From the NCBI RefSeq assembly GCF_019443105.1, contig NZ_JAHZIJ010000020.1, forward strand, positions 32,490 to 96,489: DNA of 64,000 bases, written 5' to 3'. Below are positions 7,783-17,300 of this stretch, piece by piece (position 1 is the first letter of the stretch; each line of letters begins with the position of its first letter). Under the pieces are notes generated by a model. It had not been told where the DNA came from, ran no database searches, and saw nothing but the letters and a program-made list of their open reading frames with translations. The translations under genes and the position numbers were made by a program. The DNA is from Paenibacillus oenotherae (GTDB lineage Bacteria; Bacillota; Bacilli; Paenibacillales; Paenibacillaceae).

Positions 7783-9354
7783 TCATTGTTCGTCTTGGAT
7801 GCGTTTATCTCTCCTGGCAGCAGGCTGTCTGTGAATGTTCCTGTCGATTGTAAGTGAGGGACGAGTATTCATCTTCCACCATGGCGCTCGGATCAGGATG
7901 TCCTTGAGATCCTTCTGCTCCACTGTGGCCAAGGGCGACATATAAGGAACTCCGAATGAGCGCAATGTGCATACGTGAATGAGAACGGCGAGAATCCCCA
8001 TAATAACGCCAAGCAATCCCAGCATTCCCGCCAGCAGCATAATCGGAAATCTTATGATGCGCAGCGTAAAGCCGATAGCGTAGTGAGGCACCATAAAGGA
8101 AGAAATTCCGGTAATCGCCACGACCATGACCATGGGTGCCGATACGATCCCGGCGGCTACTGCAGCTTGACCGATAACTAGCGCCCCCACGATACTGACC
8201 GCCGAGCCGACCTGCTTGGGAAGCCTGACCCCGGCTTCCCGCAGCGCCTCAAATGCAATCTCCATAATCAGTGCCTCTACGATGGCGGGGAAAGGAACCG
8301 TCTCTCTTGATGAAGCGATGCTGAAGTACAGAGAAGCCGGCAGCATCTCCTGGTGATAGCTAAGAATCGCAACATATAGGGAAGGCAGCAGCATGGACAT
8401 GGCCAGGAATACATACCGCAGCCAGCGTGTTGCCGTACTGAAAATATAGCGATCGTAATAATCTTCAGGCGATTGCAGCAGGGAAAAGAAAGAGATCGGA
8501 ACGATGAGCACGAACGGGGTTCCATTGACGAATATCGCAATTCTGCCTTCCAGCAGATTGGCGGCTACGACATCCGGACGCTCGGTCACGAGCGATCGCG
8601 GGAAGGGTGTCAACGACTTATCCTCAATCATCTCCTCGATGTAGGAGGTCTCAAGGATGCCGTCGATATCAATGCTCTTGACGCGGGTTCTAACCTCTTT
8701 GAGCAGCTCATCCAGCACAAGTCCCTCAATATAAGTGAGCACAACCTCGGTCCCTGTATATCTGCCGATCGTCATGCTCTCTGTCTTCAAGAGTGGTGTA
8801 CGGATTTTCCGGCGAACGAGCGACAAGTTGACCGTTAATGTTTCCGTGAAGCCTTCGCGCGGCCCTCTAATGACCGACTCGGCCTGGGGCTCCTCTACGG
8901 ACCTCTTCTCCGTCTTCGTAATCGCAATTGCGATGCCTTGCCGGTGGCCATCAATAATCAGGACAGCATGTCCGATGGACAGATGGTTCACACAGTCCTG
9001 GATTGTATTGACCGGCTTCACTTCCGAAACTGGCAGCGACTTTTCTACAAGATTGCCGATTCCTTCATCCAATGCTGTGCTGCCCTGCATGAGCGGAATG
9101 AGCACATACTGGCCGATCCCTTCATGGTCTGTAAGTCCACTAATATAGATAATGGTCGCATTAATATGACCGCTTATCTGGAACGGACGGAAGACTACAT
9201 CCGAGCATTGCTTATAAACAGCCTGGATCATTCTTATGTTCGCTGTATAACTTTCCGTGAGCTTTTCTTGTGAAGGCTTGTCATTCTCAGGGCGACTATT
9301 ATTTTTCTGATTAGCTTGGGACCACTTGTGGAGCAGTCTCATTAGTAATCTCAT
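7783..9354 (-). CDS. GerAA-family germinant receptor subunit
   Basis: 523 residues. A soluble N-terminal part (~1-290) includes family hallmarks such as GHAVLIIDG, RGPREGFTETL and VNLSLVRRKI. It is followed by membrane helices with ERPDVVAANLLEGRIAIFVNGTPF and a Pro-rich segment. GerA A subunits are reported to form an oligomeric ion channel in the spore inner membrane. The ATG at 9354 follows AAGGAG; a second in-frame ATG lies four codons downstream. First gene of a four-gene operon. Confidence 0.92.
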   Translation of the reverse strand: MRLLMRLLHKWSQANQKNNSRPENDKPSQEKLTESYTANIRMIQAVYKQCSDVVFRPFQISGHINATIIYISGLTDHEGIGQYVLIPLMQGSTALDEGIGNLVEKSLPVSEVKPVNTIQDCVNHLSIGHAVLIIDGHRQGIAIAITKTEKRSVEEPQAESVIRGPREGFTETLTVNLSLVRRKIRTPLLKTESMTIGRYTGTEVVLTYIEGLVLDELLKEVRTRVKSIDIDGILETSYIEEMIEDKSLTPFPRSLVTERPDVVAANLLEGRIAIFVNGTPFVLIVPISFFSLLQSPEDYYDRYIFSTATRWLRYVFLAMSMLLPSLYVAILSYHQEMLPASLYFSIASSRETVPFPAIVEALIMEIAFEALREAGVRLPKQVGSAVSIVGALVIGQAAVAAGIVSAPMVMVVAITGISSFMVPHYAIGFTLRIIRFPIMLLAGMLGLLGVIMGILAVLIHVCTLRSFGVPYMSPLATVEQKDLKDILIRAPWWKMNTRPSLTIDRNIHRQPAARRDKRIQDEQ

Positions 9355-9488
9355 TTGCTTGTCGCTCCTTGTAAGATGATGGAGCTATTTTTTACCATCC
9401 TGCAGTAATTTATGCGCTGGTTGCAGAACCTGCCCGCAATCAGCGATCCCTGCTAACTCTGCAGCCCCTGCTTTCCCGTGTTGTGCAT

Positions 9489-10169
9489 TCACAACGTTTG
9501 TTCCATTATGCTGTGCAGCAATCGGAATGACTCGCTGCTCCTTCCCATTCCCCGTCTGATCTCGTCCGCAGTTTGGATATAGGGACCGGCACCCAGCTCT
9601 CCAGCCCATTGAGCCAGCATCTCCTCTATGCAAGCGGGCGTAGTCTCCAGGTGAAACTGCAGGCCCACTATACGCGCATCATATGCGAAAGCTTGATTGG
9701 CGCAGCCATCCGACCAAGCCAGCCGTCTGGCTCCTTGAGGCAGATCAAACGTATCCCCGTGCCACTGAAAACTGTGAAAGTTGGCCGGAATTTCCTTGAA
9801 CCAAGGATGCTCCTCACCGGTACGAAGGATGCGGTGCCAGCCAATTTCTTTGCAGGTATGCCGATATACCCGGCCTCCCAGCAGCTCAGCCAGCATCTGC
9901 GCTCCCAGACAGATGCCGAGCACTTTCTTCCCGCGCAGAATCGCCTGCTCGACGAACCGCTTCTCCTCCGCTAACCAAGGATACAGACTTTCCTGATAGA
10001 CACTCATCGGCCCGCCCAGAATGATCAATAAATCGATACTGTTAAGCCATTCCATTCTCAAGCCCAGCGAAGGATCATGAACATTCAGCACATGTCCGTG
10101 CCTGTTGGACCACATCGACAGCGCGTGAATATCATCAAAAGCAAAATGTTTCAAAGCAAGTATGTTCAA
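9489..10169 (-). CDS. Class I glutamine amidotransferase (GMP-synthase-like)
   Basis: About 226 residues if translation starts at the TTG at 10169, preceded by GAGGAAGGTG at good spacing. An ATG at 10196 is in frame but lacks such a site. The nucleophile elbow GICLGAQ and the downstream LQFHLETT (catalytic His and Glu) define a complete GATase1 triad. Stand-alone enzymes of this group release ammonia from glutamine or hydrolyse gamma-glutamyl amides; the substrate here is unknown. Monocistronic, between the ger operon and a repeat-rich gap. Confidence 0.8.
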   Translation of the reverse strand: MNILALKHFAFDDIHALSMWSNRHGHVLNVHDPSLGLRMEWLNSIDLLIILGGPMSVYQESLYPWLAEEKRFVEQAILRGKKVLGICLGAQMLAELLGGRVYRHTCKEIGWHRILRTGEEHPWFKEIPANFHSFQWHGDTFDLPQGARRLAWSDGCANQAFAYDARIVGLQFHLETTPACIEEMLAQWAGELGAGPYIQTADEIRRGMGRSSESFRLLHSIMEQTL

Positions 10170-10341
10170 ACGGATCACCTTCCTCGTCAAAATCATGGTT
10201 ATGTTATATTTCCTGTCACCATAGTAGTGGATTAATTGTGATCCCGGTAGATGATTATCCCACTATGTGGGATGATGGAATAAAAAAAAGCAGCCTTGAC
10301 GGCTCCGCTGCTGATGGCTGCTGTGTACGCAATGTCTGACA

Positions 10342-10535
10342 TTCCTGCAATTGTACTCGGTATCTCTAGCAAACCTCTGTCGCTCTGTCGGACTGCTATA
10401 AACGATTCCTCCAGCATTCCTGCTAATGTTCCCGGTATCTCTAGCAAACCTCTGTCGCTCTGTCCGAACTGATATACTCGATTCCTCCAGCATTCCTGAC
10501 CCTTACTCTAACTGCAGCACTCGATTCCTCCAGCA
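10342..10535 (+). repeat. 75-bp tandem repeat, two and a half units
   Basis: Units begin CATTCCTG and end GATTCCTCCAG: 10342-10416, 10417-10492 and a shortened unit 10493-10535. The first two share GGTATCTCTAGCAAACCTCT. Each unit starts with the left half (CCTGC or CCTGA) of the core palindrome, but the right half has decayed. It runs straight into module M2. No gene seen between 10170 and 11385. Confidence 0.8.
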
Positions 10536-10537
10536 TT

Positions 10538-10715
10538 CCTGCTATTGTGCATCCTTTGGTGGCCTATTTACTCCGAAATTCAACAATTCCTGCGACAGCG
10601 CATCCTTTTATCGACTGAAGCTCAATTTGAAGCGATAATCACTGGAATTCATGCCCTATCGCAGGCTTTTCGCTATTCCAGCGTAATCTGCGGATAATTG
10701 ATGCACATTTGCATG
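10538..10715 (+). repeat. Four-core module M2
   Basis: Cores NNTGC-N6-GCANN start at 10538, 10589, 10650 and 10700 (spacing 51, 61, 50). The sequence is repeated with few changes as module M3 about 398 bp downstream. The unique stretch 10716-10935 between the two copies shows nothing I can assign. Confidence 0.8.
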
Positions 10716-10935
10716 TTTATTTTGCAGGGGACGCCACCATATGAGAGAGCAGCATATATCGCAATGTGTCCTCTCATCATTATGCTCATTTTCTCCACCC
10801 AACTGATCAGCAGCGGTCTACTCCATTTCAACAAACTTTACGGACTCTAATGCTGCTCTGCTCGATAGGTTGACCACCTGCATGTGACGCCAAGCACCGC
10901 GCACTGGGAGCTGCAGGCGTTCTACTACTAACATT

Positions 10936-11113
10936 CCTGCTATTGTGCATCCTTTAGCGACCTATTTACTTCGAAATTCAACAATTCCTGCGACAGCGCA
11001 TCCTTTTATCGACTGAAGCTCAAATTGATGCGATAATCGCTGGAATTCATGCTCAATCGCAGGCTTTTCGCTATTTCGGCTCATTCTGCGGTAAATTGAT
11101 GCACTATAGCAGG
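10936..11113 (+). repeat. Four-core module M3, near-duplicate of M2
   Basis: Cores start at 10936, 10987, 11048 and 11098 (spacing 51, 61, 50). Long stretches are identical to M2, for example CATTCCTGCTATTGTGCATC and the region around ATCGACTGAAGCTCAA. Differences cluster in the N6 centres of the third and fourth cores. Confidence 0.8.
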
Positions 11114-11251
11114 CTTTGTCTTTAAGCATGAGAGTGACATAGTAGTTAGCTATTCGACGGGTATTTGGACACGCCTATGATGGATTTGCGATGAGCATTC
11201 GATGGACATCGACGGATCTTCAACAGGTATGCAACGGCTCGGCTACCATCG

Positions 11252-11329
11252 GGTATTTGGTATTTGGTATTTGGTATTTGGTATTTGGTATTTGGTATTT
11301 GGTATTTGGTATGGGGTATCGGGTATCGG
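11252..11329 (+). repeat. 7-bp tandem repeat (GGTATTT)n
   Basis: Eight perfect GGTATTT units occupy 11252-11307, followed by degenerate units GGTATGG, GGTATCG, GGTATCG. Seven is not a multiple of three and no gene spans it, so it is probably a slippage-prone non-coding microsatellite. It lies 57 bp past the stop of the IclR gene. Confidence 0.9.
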
Positions 11330-11385
11330 CGTACCCTCGATATGCGTAAGATCGCTGCCCACACCCCATCCTATATGCCCGACGG

Positions 11386-12171
11386 TTATTCCTGTCGCTG
11401 CTGGCGTGCCCGATTGCGGAATCCGAGCTCGGCGGATATCAGATCCGCATACTTCTTGGTGGCCGCACTGAACTTCTCGAGATGCTGCCCAGTGAATCGA
11501 ACAGACGGTCCGGCGCAATTGAGCGACCCGATGACCGTCTGGTCATACGAGAAGATCGGCGCCCCGATCCCGGTCGTATCCGCAGTTGCTTCACCAGTCG
11601 TAATTGCAAAGCCTTGACTTCTGATCAAGTCAAGCTCGCTCTCAATATAAGCTCTAGTGAGCGGCTTTAGTGAAGGAACTGCAGACCAATCGACGTCTGA
11701 CAGCAATTGATCTCTTGTTCGCTTAGGCAAATAGGCCAGAATGACCCGGTTGGATGCGCCAATAAACAGCGGCAAGCGCAATCCGATCGGCTCCGATATT
11801 TTTAGCAGCTGGGGGGAATCGATGCTGTCGATATAGACACCTTCGGCATTTTCACGGGTAGCCAGATATACCGTCTCCTTCGTTCGCTGGCATAATTCCT
11901 CCATGAACGGTCTCGCTACGGAACGGAGCATCAGACTATCCCACATGAGGAAGCCGTACTTCATAATGGACAGCCCCAGCTTATACTTCTTTGTCCCCGC
12001 ATTCTGGGCTACGAACCCGTGGCTGACCAGTGATCCAATAATCCGATGCACGCTCTGCACCGGCATATCCAGCTCCCTGCTAATCTCTGTCACGCTCATT
12101 TCCTTCTCGCTGCCTTGCGGAAGAAGGACATCCAGAATCTGAATCGCTTTCGATATGACGCCAGACAGCAT
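11386..12171 (-). CDS. IclR-family transcriptional regulator
   Basis: About 261 residues. The N-terminal winged helix (SVTEISRELDMPVQSVHRIIGSL, ~25-50) is followed by the IclR effector domain: ETVYLATRENAEGVYIDSID, RLPLFIGASNRVILAYLP, and GFAITTGEATADTTGIGAPIF near the C-terminus. IclR proteins usually control a neighbouring catabolic operon in response to a small carboxylate, but no such operon is adjacent. The ATG at 12171 is 5 nt after AAGGGG; a GTG two codons upstream is less well placed. Confidence 0.85.
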   Translation of the reverse strand: MLSGVISKAIQILDVLLPQGSEKEMSVTEISRELDMPVQSVHRIIGSLVSHGFVAQNAGTKKYKLGLSIMKYGFLMWDSLMLRSVARPFMEELCQRTKETVYLATRENAEGVYIDSIDSPQLLKISEPIGLRLPLFIGASNRVILAYLPKRTRDQLLSDVDWSAVPSLKPLTRAYIESELDLIRSQGFAITTGEATADTTGIGAPIFSYDQTVIGSLNCAGPSVRFTGQHLEKFSAATKKYADLISAELGFRNRARQQRQE

Positions 12172-12414
12172 TCTCACCCCTTTAGTTCATTCCTGCAACC
12201 ACACGCTCACGCCTTTAGCAATATTACTCCTGACGTCCAGACGCCGCAGCCTATCCATTATCATACACCTTCCCACTCTCTTCGGGCCACCGGATGTTGC
12301 TATTCCGGCTATAATGTGATTACATGAAATCAACCGAACCGAATGATGATGAAAAGAAAAAATAGCGATAAGCCCAGAGAATCGGCTATCGCTATTCAAT
12401 ATGAGGTGATGCAA

Positions 12415-12933
12415 TTGATTCTGCACAAGGGTGAAACATTATTTCGTCAAGGAGAGTCCGGGCCGCTTTACCATCTGGCCAGCGGATTGTTGAAAATTGT
12501 ACGCCATCATGAAGACGGGCATTCCGTCCTGGTCAATATTATCGTTCCGAACGAAACCATCCCGCATCATTCTTTAATAAGCCCCAAGCCTTACTACGGA
12601 ACGGCAATCGCGCTTACGACTTGTGAAATTCAAGTGCTGGCTGCGAATGATTGGTATCAGGAATTGAAGGCTAATCCTGAGAAATCCCATCATGTAGCCC
12701 TGCAGCTTCAGGATAAATTGCGGATGATGCAGCAGCGGATTGATCAGCTTACCCAAGTAACGCCAGCCGAGAAGCTGCGCAAGCTACAGCTCTGGTTCCA
12801 GTCCTACATCGCCCCGGATATGCTGACCGATATTTTGACGCAAGATGAGATCGGACAATTCATCGGCCTGCGCCGGGAGACCGTCAACCGACTGCTGCGG
12901 GCCCAGTCCGCACCTGCTGCGCCAGTTAAGTAA
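12415..12933 (+). CDS. Crp/Fnr-family regulator without cysteine cluster
   Basis: A cyclic-nucleotide-binding-like beta-barrel (GETLFRQGESGPLYHLASGLLKI) joined by a dimer helix to a Crp-type HTH (LTQDEIGQFIGLRRETVNRLL). The recognition helix keeps the R-E-x-V-x-R residues that read TGTGA half-sites. There is no cysteine cluster, so it is not an Fe-S Fnr. The TTG at 12415 is chosen because GAGGTG lies at ideal spacing; an ATG at 12343 would add 24 residues but has no ribosome site. TATAAT at 12308 is a likely -10. It is convergent with hmp. Confidence 0.75.
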   Translation: MILHKGETLFRQGESGPLYHLASGLLKIVRHHEDGHSVLVNIIVPNETIPHHSLISPKPYYGTAIALTTCEIQVLAANDWYQELKANPEKSHHVALQLQDKLRMMQQRIDQLTQVTPAEKLRKLQLWFQSYIAPDMLTDILTQDEIGQFIGLRRETVNRLLRAQSAPAAPVK

Positions 12934-12973
12934 ACCGCGCAGCGGACAAACGGCTGTGTCATTGCTGTGCAAG

Positions 12974-14191
12974 CTAAGCCAGACTTTGACTAGGTCCAAA
13001 AAACTCAAAATGGATATCTTTCTCCTGCACGCCGCAATCGAGCAGCGCACCATGAATCGCCTTCATGAACGGAGTCGGCCCGCAATAGTAGAAGCCTGCA
13101 TCTACACCTGGCAGCACCTCGCTCAGCCAGTGGCGGTCAATAAAGCCGGTATGGTGATGCGCAGCTGCTGCCTCATCAGCCTGGGACGGCTGCTCATAGC
13201 ACCAATAGACTTTCAGCTGCGGATGCAGCCGGGCAAGCTCCTCTACATGATCGCGCAGCGCGTGAACCTGCCCATTGCGTGCAGCATGAATGAACGTCAC
13301 CTGCCGCTGCGGATTTGAAGCTGTCACCGTATTCAGCATACTGATCATTGGGGTTAAACCAACCCCCCCGCTCATAAGTACAAGCGGCCGGGCATCATCA
13401 GTATCCAATACAAAGTCTCCAGCAGGAGCAGTCAGCAGCAGCTCCCCGCCTTCTTCGATATGCTCGTGCAGGAAGACAGATACCTTGCCAGCCGGATGAT
13501 CCCCAATCGCATCCTCGCGTTTGACAGAGATCCGGTAATAGCTTTGACCGGGAGCATCAGATAAGCTGTATTGACGAATATGCGTATAGGAATCCCCTGG
13601 TATATTGACCTTGATGCTGACATACTGCCCCGGTTGATAGAGGGCCAGCGCCCTTCCATCCTGGGGAACCAGATAGAACGACGTAATGACATCGCTCTCC
13701 CGTACTTTTCTCACCACACGGAACGCTCTATAGTCAGCCCAGCCCCCTGCCTGCTCCTCCGACTCGCGGTACATCTCCGCCTCGACATTAATAAATACAT
13801 CTGCGATGACTCCGTAAGCCTCAGCCCATGCTCCCATAATCTCGTCCGTGGCAGCATCTCCAAGCACATCCTTAATAGCGGCTAATAAATTCTCCCCCAC
13901 AATAGGATAGTGCTCCGCCCGCACACCCAGACTGCGGTGCTTATGGGCAATCCCTTTCACAACAGGGAGAATGCTCTCCAATTTGTCAATATGCAGGGCG
14001 GCCGCGTAGACCACATTAGCCAGCGCGGTCTGCTGACGGCCCTGCTTTTGATTCGCATGATTGAAGATGTTTAATAGTTCGGGATGGTTCGTGAACAGCA
14101 GCTGATAGAATCTCGTCGTTATGGCCGTACCGTGGACTTCCAGTACAGGCACGGTGGATTTGATTGTCTGTATCGTTGCTTCATTAAGCAT
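12974..14191 (-). CDS. hmp: Flavohaemoglobin, nitric oxide dioxygenase
   Basis: 405 residues, the usual Hmp length. An N-terminal globin domain (LLNIFNHANQKQGRQQTALA; proximal-His region HKHRSLGVRAEHYPIVGENLL) precedes a ferredoxin-reductase module with FAD motif RQYSLSD (~205) and NAD motif GGVGLTPMISML (~275), ending in YYCGPTPFM. The enzyme oxidises NO to nitrate with O2 and NAD(P)H, protecting against nitrosative stress. An FNR-type box lies at class II position upstream. The gene is convergent with a Crp/Fnr-family regulator. Confidence 0.95.
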   Translation of the reverse strand: MLNEATIQTIKSTVPVLEVHGTAITTRFYQLLFTNHPELLNIFNHANQKQGRQQTALANVVYAAALHIDKLESILPVVKGIAHKHRSLGVRAEHYPIVGENLLAAIKDVLGDAATDEIMGAWAEAYGVIADVFINVEAEMYRESEEQAGGWADYRAFRVVRKVRESDVITSFYLVPQDGRALALYQPGQYVSIKVNIPGDSYTHIRQYSLSDAPGQSYYRISVKREDAIGDHPAGKVSVFLHEHIEEGGELLLTAPAGDFVLDTDDARPLVLMSGGVGLTPMISMLNTVTASNPQRQVTFIHAARNGQVHALRDHVEELARLHPQLKVYWCYEQPSQADEAAAAHHHTGFIDRHWLSEVLPGVDAGFYYCGPTPFMKAIHGALLDCGVQEKDIHFEFFGPSQSLA

Positions 14192-14230
14192 TTGGCTCGC
14201 CTCGCCTTATTATTGGTTTTGTATGAGCTA

Positions 14231-14274
14231 AGTATAAACAAGACGACAGCGAGCGCGTGTGATTATAATCACAC
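14231..14274 (-). promoter_or_regulatory. hmp promoter with perfect FNR-type box at -41.5
   Basis: The box TGTGATTATAATCACA (14258-14273) is a perfect palindrome, extended by one base pair each side. On the minus strand a -10 TATACT lies at 14231-14236. A start 7 nt beyond it places the box centre at about -41.5, the class II activation position for Crp/Fnr regulators. Confidence 0.75.
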
Positions 14275-14319
14275 CAAATGCCAACAATCTGTGACAAAGA
14301 GCAGAACGATCCTATCCCT

Positions 14320-17300
14320 CTATCCCTCTATCCCTTCATACCGCTGCTGAAGCATAAGTGTTATAAGCTCAATCTCCAGAAGAAAGTTCTTATTCCAGCT
14401 CTCAATTGTAGACGGGTGATGAAGCTCTGTACTATACTCCCAATCGATAACAATATCCTCATTCTCAACACCGCAGCTGATCAGAATCCAATTGGAGCGC
14501 ACCATATCGCCACTTGCGTCGCGGAGCGGAAAATCGACTGTGGTAATGCCATCCAGCTGGACGGTCTCCTCATCGATACTTTGAATGCCCTTGAAATTGA
14601 AATTGACTTGCGGATCAGGAATCTGCATCATCTTCTCGCGAATTTCCTGCGAAGGGTGGCAATATTTGAGCAGGCCATAGCTGTTATCCTTGGGAATGAG
14701 ACGATTCTGCCTCCGGATGTCCATAAGGAAATCAAAGGTGTTGGCATCGGACTGATAACGGTATTGCACCGGAAACATGCTGTTCATCCAGCCCATTGTA
14801 TTGGCCAGCTCCAACTCGGACGAATACGGGTAACGGCCCGTATCAAAAATATTCATGAGCAAATGATCCTTGCCCGACCATCGGCTGTAACTGGATAGAT
14901 ACGCGGCGACCATAATATCGTTAAGCTGGATACCATCCTGCTTCAAGGCTTTCTTCAATATGCCCAGCGTTCCTTTGATGGGATACTTCATTTTCAGCGG
15001 CTTGAAGGACCAGCTTATACATTCCCCATCCGGATTATCGACTGGTATATTATGATCATACTTTGTGATCTCAAGCCAGTAATCCAGCTGCTTCTCGCAT
15101 GCCTCGCTCTCTGCATAATGCATCATTGCCCTGGCAAATTTGGCGTAGGAGGAGGTTCGCGGCGGCAGCACGATTTCTTTGCCCTCCATCTGTGCCTGCA
15201 GGCTGATGATCATCTCTGACCTTAGAATGTCCAATGAATATTTATCCATGCAATAATGATGGATGAAGTAACACAGCTCGCTTGGCTTGCCTGCGCCATA
15301 ATCAAACAGCCGCAGACCAAACAACGGACCATGCTCCAGATTGGTCTCTTCTTCCAATTCCCTGAATCTCTTAAGCTTGTAATCGAATTGCTCCTCTTCC
15401 GGGATTACCGTCATATCAATTCTCTTAAAAGGAACCTCACCGTCAAACGGTACAATCCGTTCAATCCATCCCTGCTCCGTCTTGATAAACCGGCCCCGCA
15501 GCGCGTCATGACGCTCTATCATCAGCTTGACTGCATTGTGGACCCATTCCGGATTCAACTGAATCGGGAATTGGAAGAGCAGCTTGTCCCCCCACAGATT
15601 CAAATCCGGATTGTTAGGGAACGACAAGCTATAGGCAATGTTCGGGTGAATCGGTATCTCTCCCGTCTCATCCTCTACATCCTCCTCCGAGCGGTTGCTG
15701 AAGGATAAATGCGGCGACAAGCTGTCGATGGTCAAATAGACGAACAAATCCTGCACCGAAACTTTCAAGCCCCGCTGTGACAAGGCGGTATTGACCTGGA
15801 TGATCTGCATGGAGCTTCCGCCCAGATCGAAGAAATGATCCTTAATGCCTACCCGCTCAATATTCAGGATCTTCGTCCATACGTCGCATACAATTGCTTC
15901 AATCTCATTCCGTGGAGCCTCATACTCGGTATCCGTTATAACAGAATCGCCCGGAGCAGGCAGTGCCTTGCGATCCAGCTTGCCGTTGGATGTAACGGGC
16001 ATCCGGTCCAAATGAACGAAATGCCCTGGTATCATATAAGCCGGAAGCGTCTGAGCCAAATAATCACGCCATACACTGACAGCACACTGGGATTCGGCTA
16101 CAATGTATGCGCACAGCGTCTTCTCGCCATCCTCTCTCGCACGATCAATGACAATAGCTTCCTTGACAAGCGGATGCTTGATCAGCTGCGCCTGAATTTC
16201 TCCAAGCTCTACGCGGTAGCCGCGAATCTTCACCTGATGATCAGACCTGCCCATAAATTCCATGTTGCCGTCCGCCATCCATCTTGCCAGATCTCCCGTC
16301 TTGTACATCACCGCTCCCGGCTCCAGCCCGAACGGATCAGGAATGAAACGCTCCTTCGTAATAACAGGATCGGTATAGCCGCTGGCCAAGCATTCGCCCC
16401 CGATATACAAGTCCCCATTCACATGGTAAGGGCACGGCTCCAGCGACTCATTCAAAATATAGTAACGCGCATTAGCGATTGGCCGTCCATACGGTATACT
16501 TGCCCAATCCGGATCAACTTGCCCGATCGGGAAGAAGTTGGACCACACCGCAGCTTCTGTCGCGCCGCCCAAGCCAATGACCTGCACCCCGGGGAAATTC
16601 CGCTTCAACGTGTCCGGCAGCGTGAGCGGTATCCAGTCCCCGCTCAGGAAGACGAGGCGCAGCGCGCTTGTGGAGCAGTCCACATTCCCTTGCTCCATAA
16701 GAATGGCCAGCTGCTGCAATGCCGCAGGAGCCGAATCCCAGAACGTAATGCCTTCGTTCGCCACAATAGCCAGCAGCCGCTCCGGATTGCGAACCTCCTC
16801 CTCCGATGCGATTCGAATGGAGCCGCCCGCAGACAGCGTGCCGAATATATCATATACAGAGAGATCGAAGCATAGGGAGGTCAGGAACAGCAAGCGATCC
16901 GTTGAACACACCCCGAATGTGCCATTCACCCACTGCATCAGATTGATCACCGGACGATGGGTGACAACGACCCCCTTAGGAACACCAGTGGAGCCGGATG
17001 TGAATATCGTATACGCCTTCGTGCCGGCATCCGTCCTTGCGGCGACATTATCTCCGCTATAGGAGGAGATATGATGACGCGTCCAATATTGGAGCGAACC
17101 CGCCCCTTCCCCGGCAGCCGCATTCATCCCTGCGTTCGATGAATCCGTCTTGCGAATAACGACATCGAAGCGGTATTGAAGCTCGTTGTCGAATAGGCCG
17201 TCACGCCGGATAATCTCGACACTTCCGATTGCCTCCAACCGATTGTTAAGCTGCTGGAACAACCGGGCATCGCAGTACAGTTCCCCGTCAAAATTGCTCT

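Noticed and set aside
8735-9148. 137-residue plus-strand frame within gerA
   Set aside because: Antisense shadow; the GerAA protein on the minus strand is continuous and conserved.
11146-11617. Frames across the GGTATTT tandem repeat
   Set aside because: They consist of IPNTKYQ or GIWYLVF repeats created by the microsatellite on either strand, with no ribosome sites.
12312-12330. TGTGATTACATGAAATC as a Crp/Fnr operator before the 12.4-kb regulator
   Set aside because: Only the left half-site matches; the right half is GAAAT instead of TCACA.
15835-16875. 346-residue plus-strand frame inside the NRPS gene
   Set aside because: Antisense shadow of a GC-biased gene. The minus-strand NRPS domains are complete and well conserved there.
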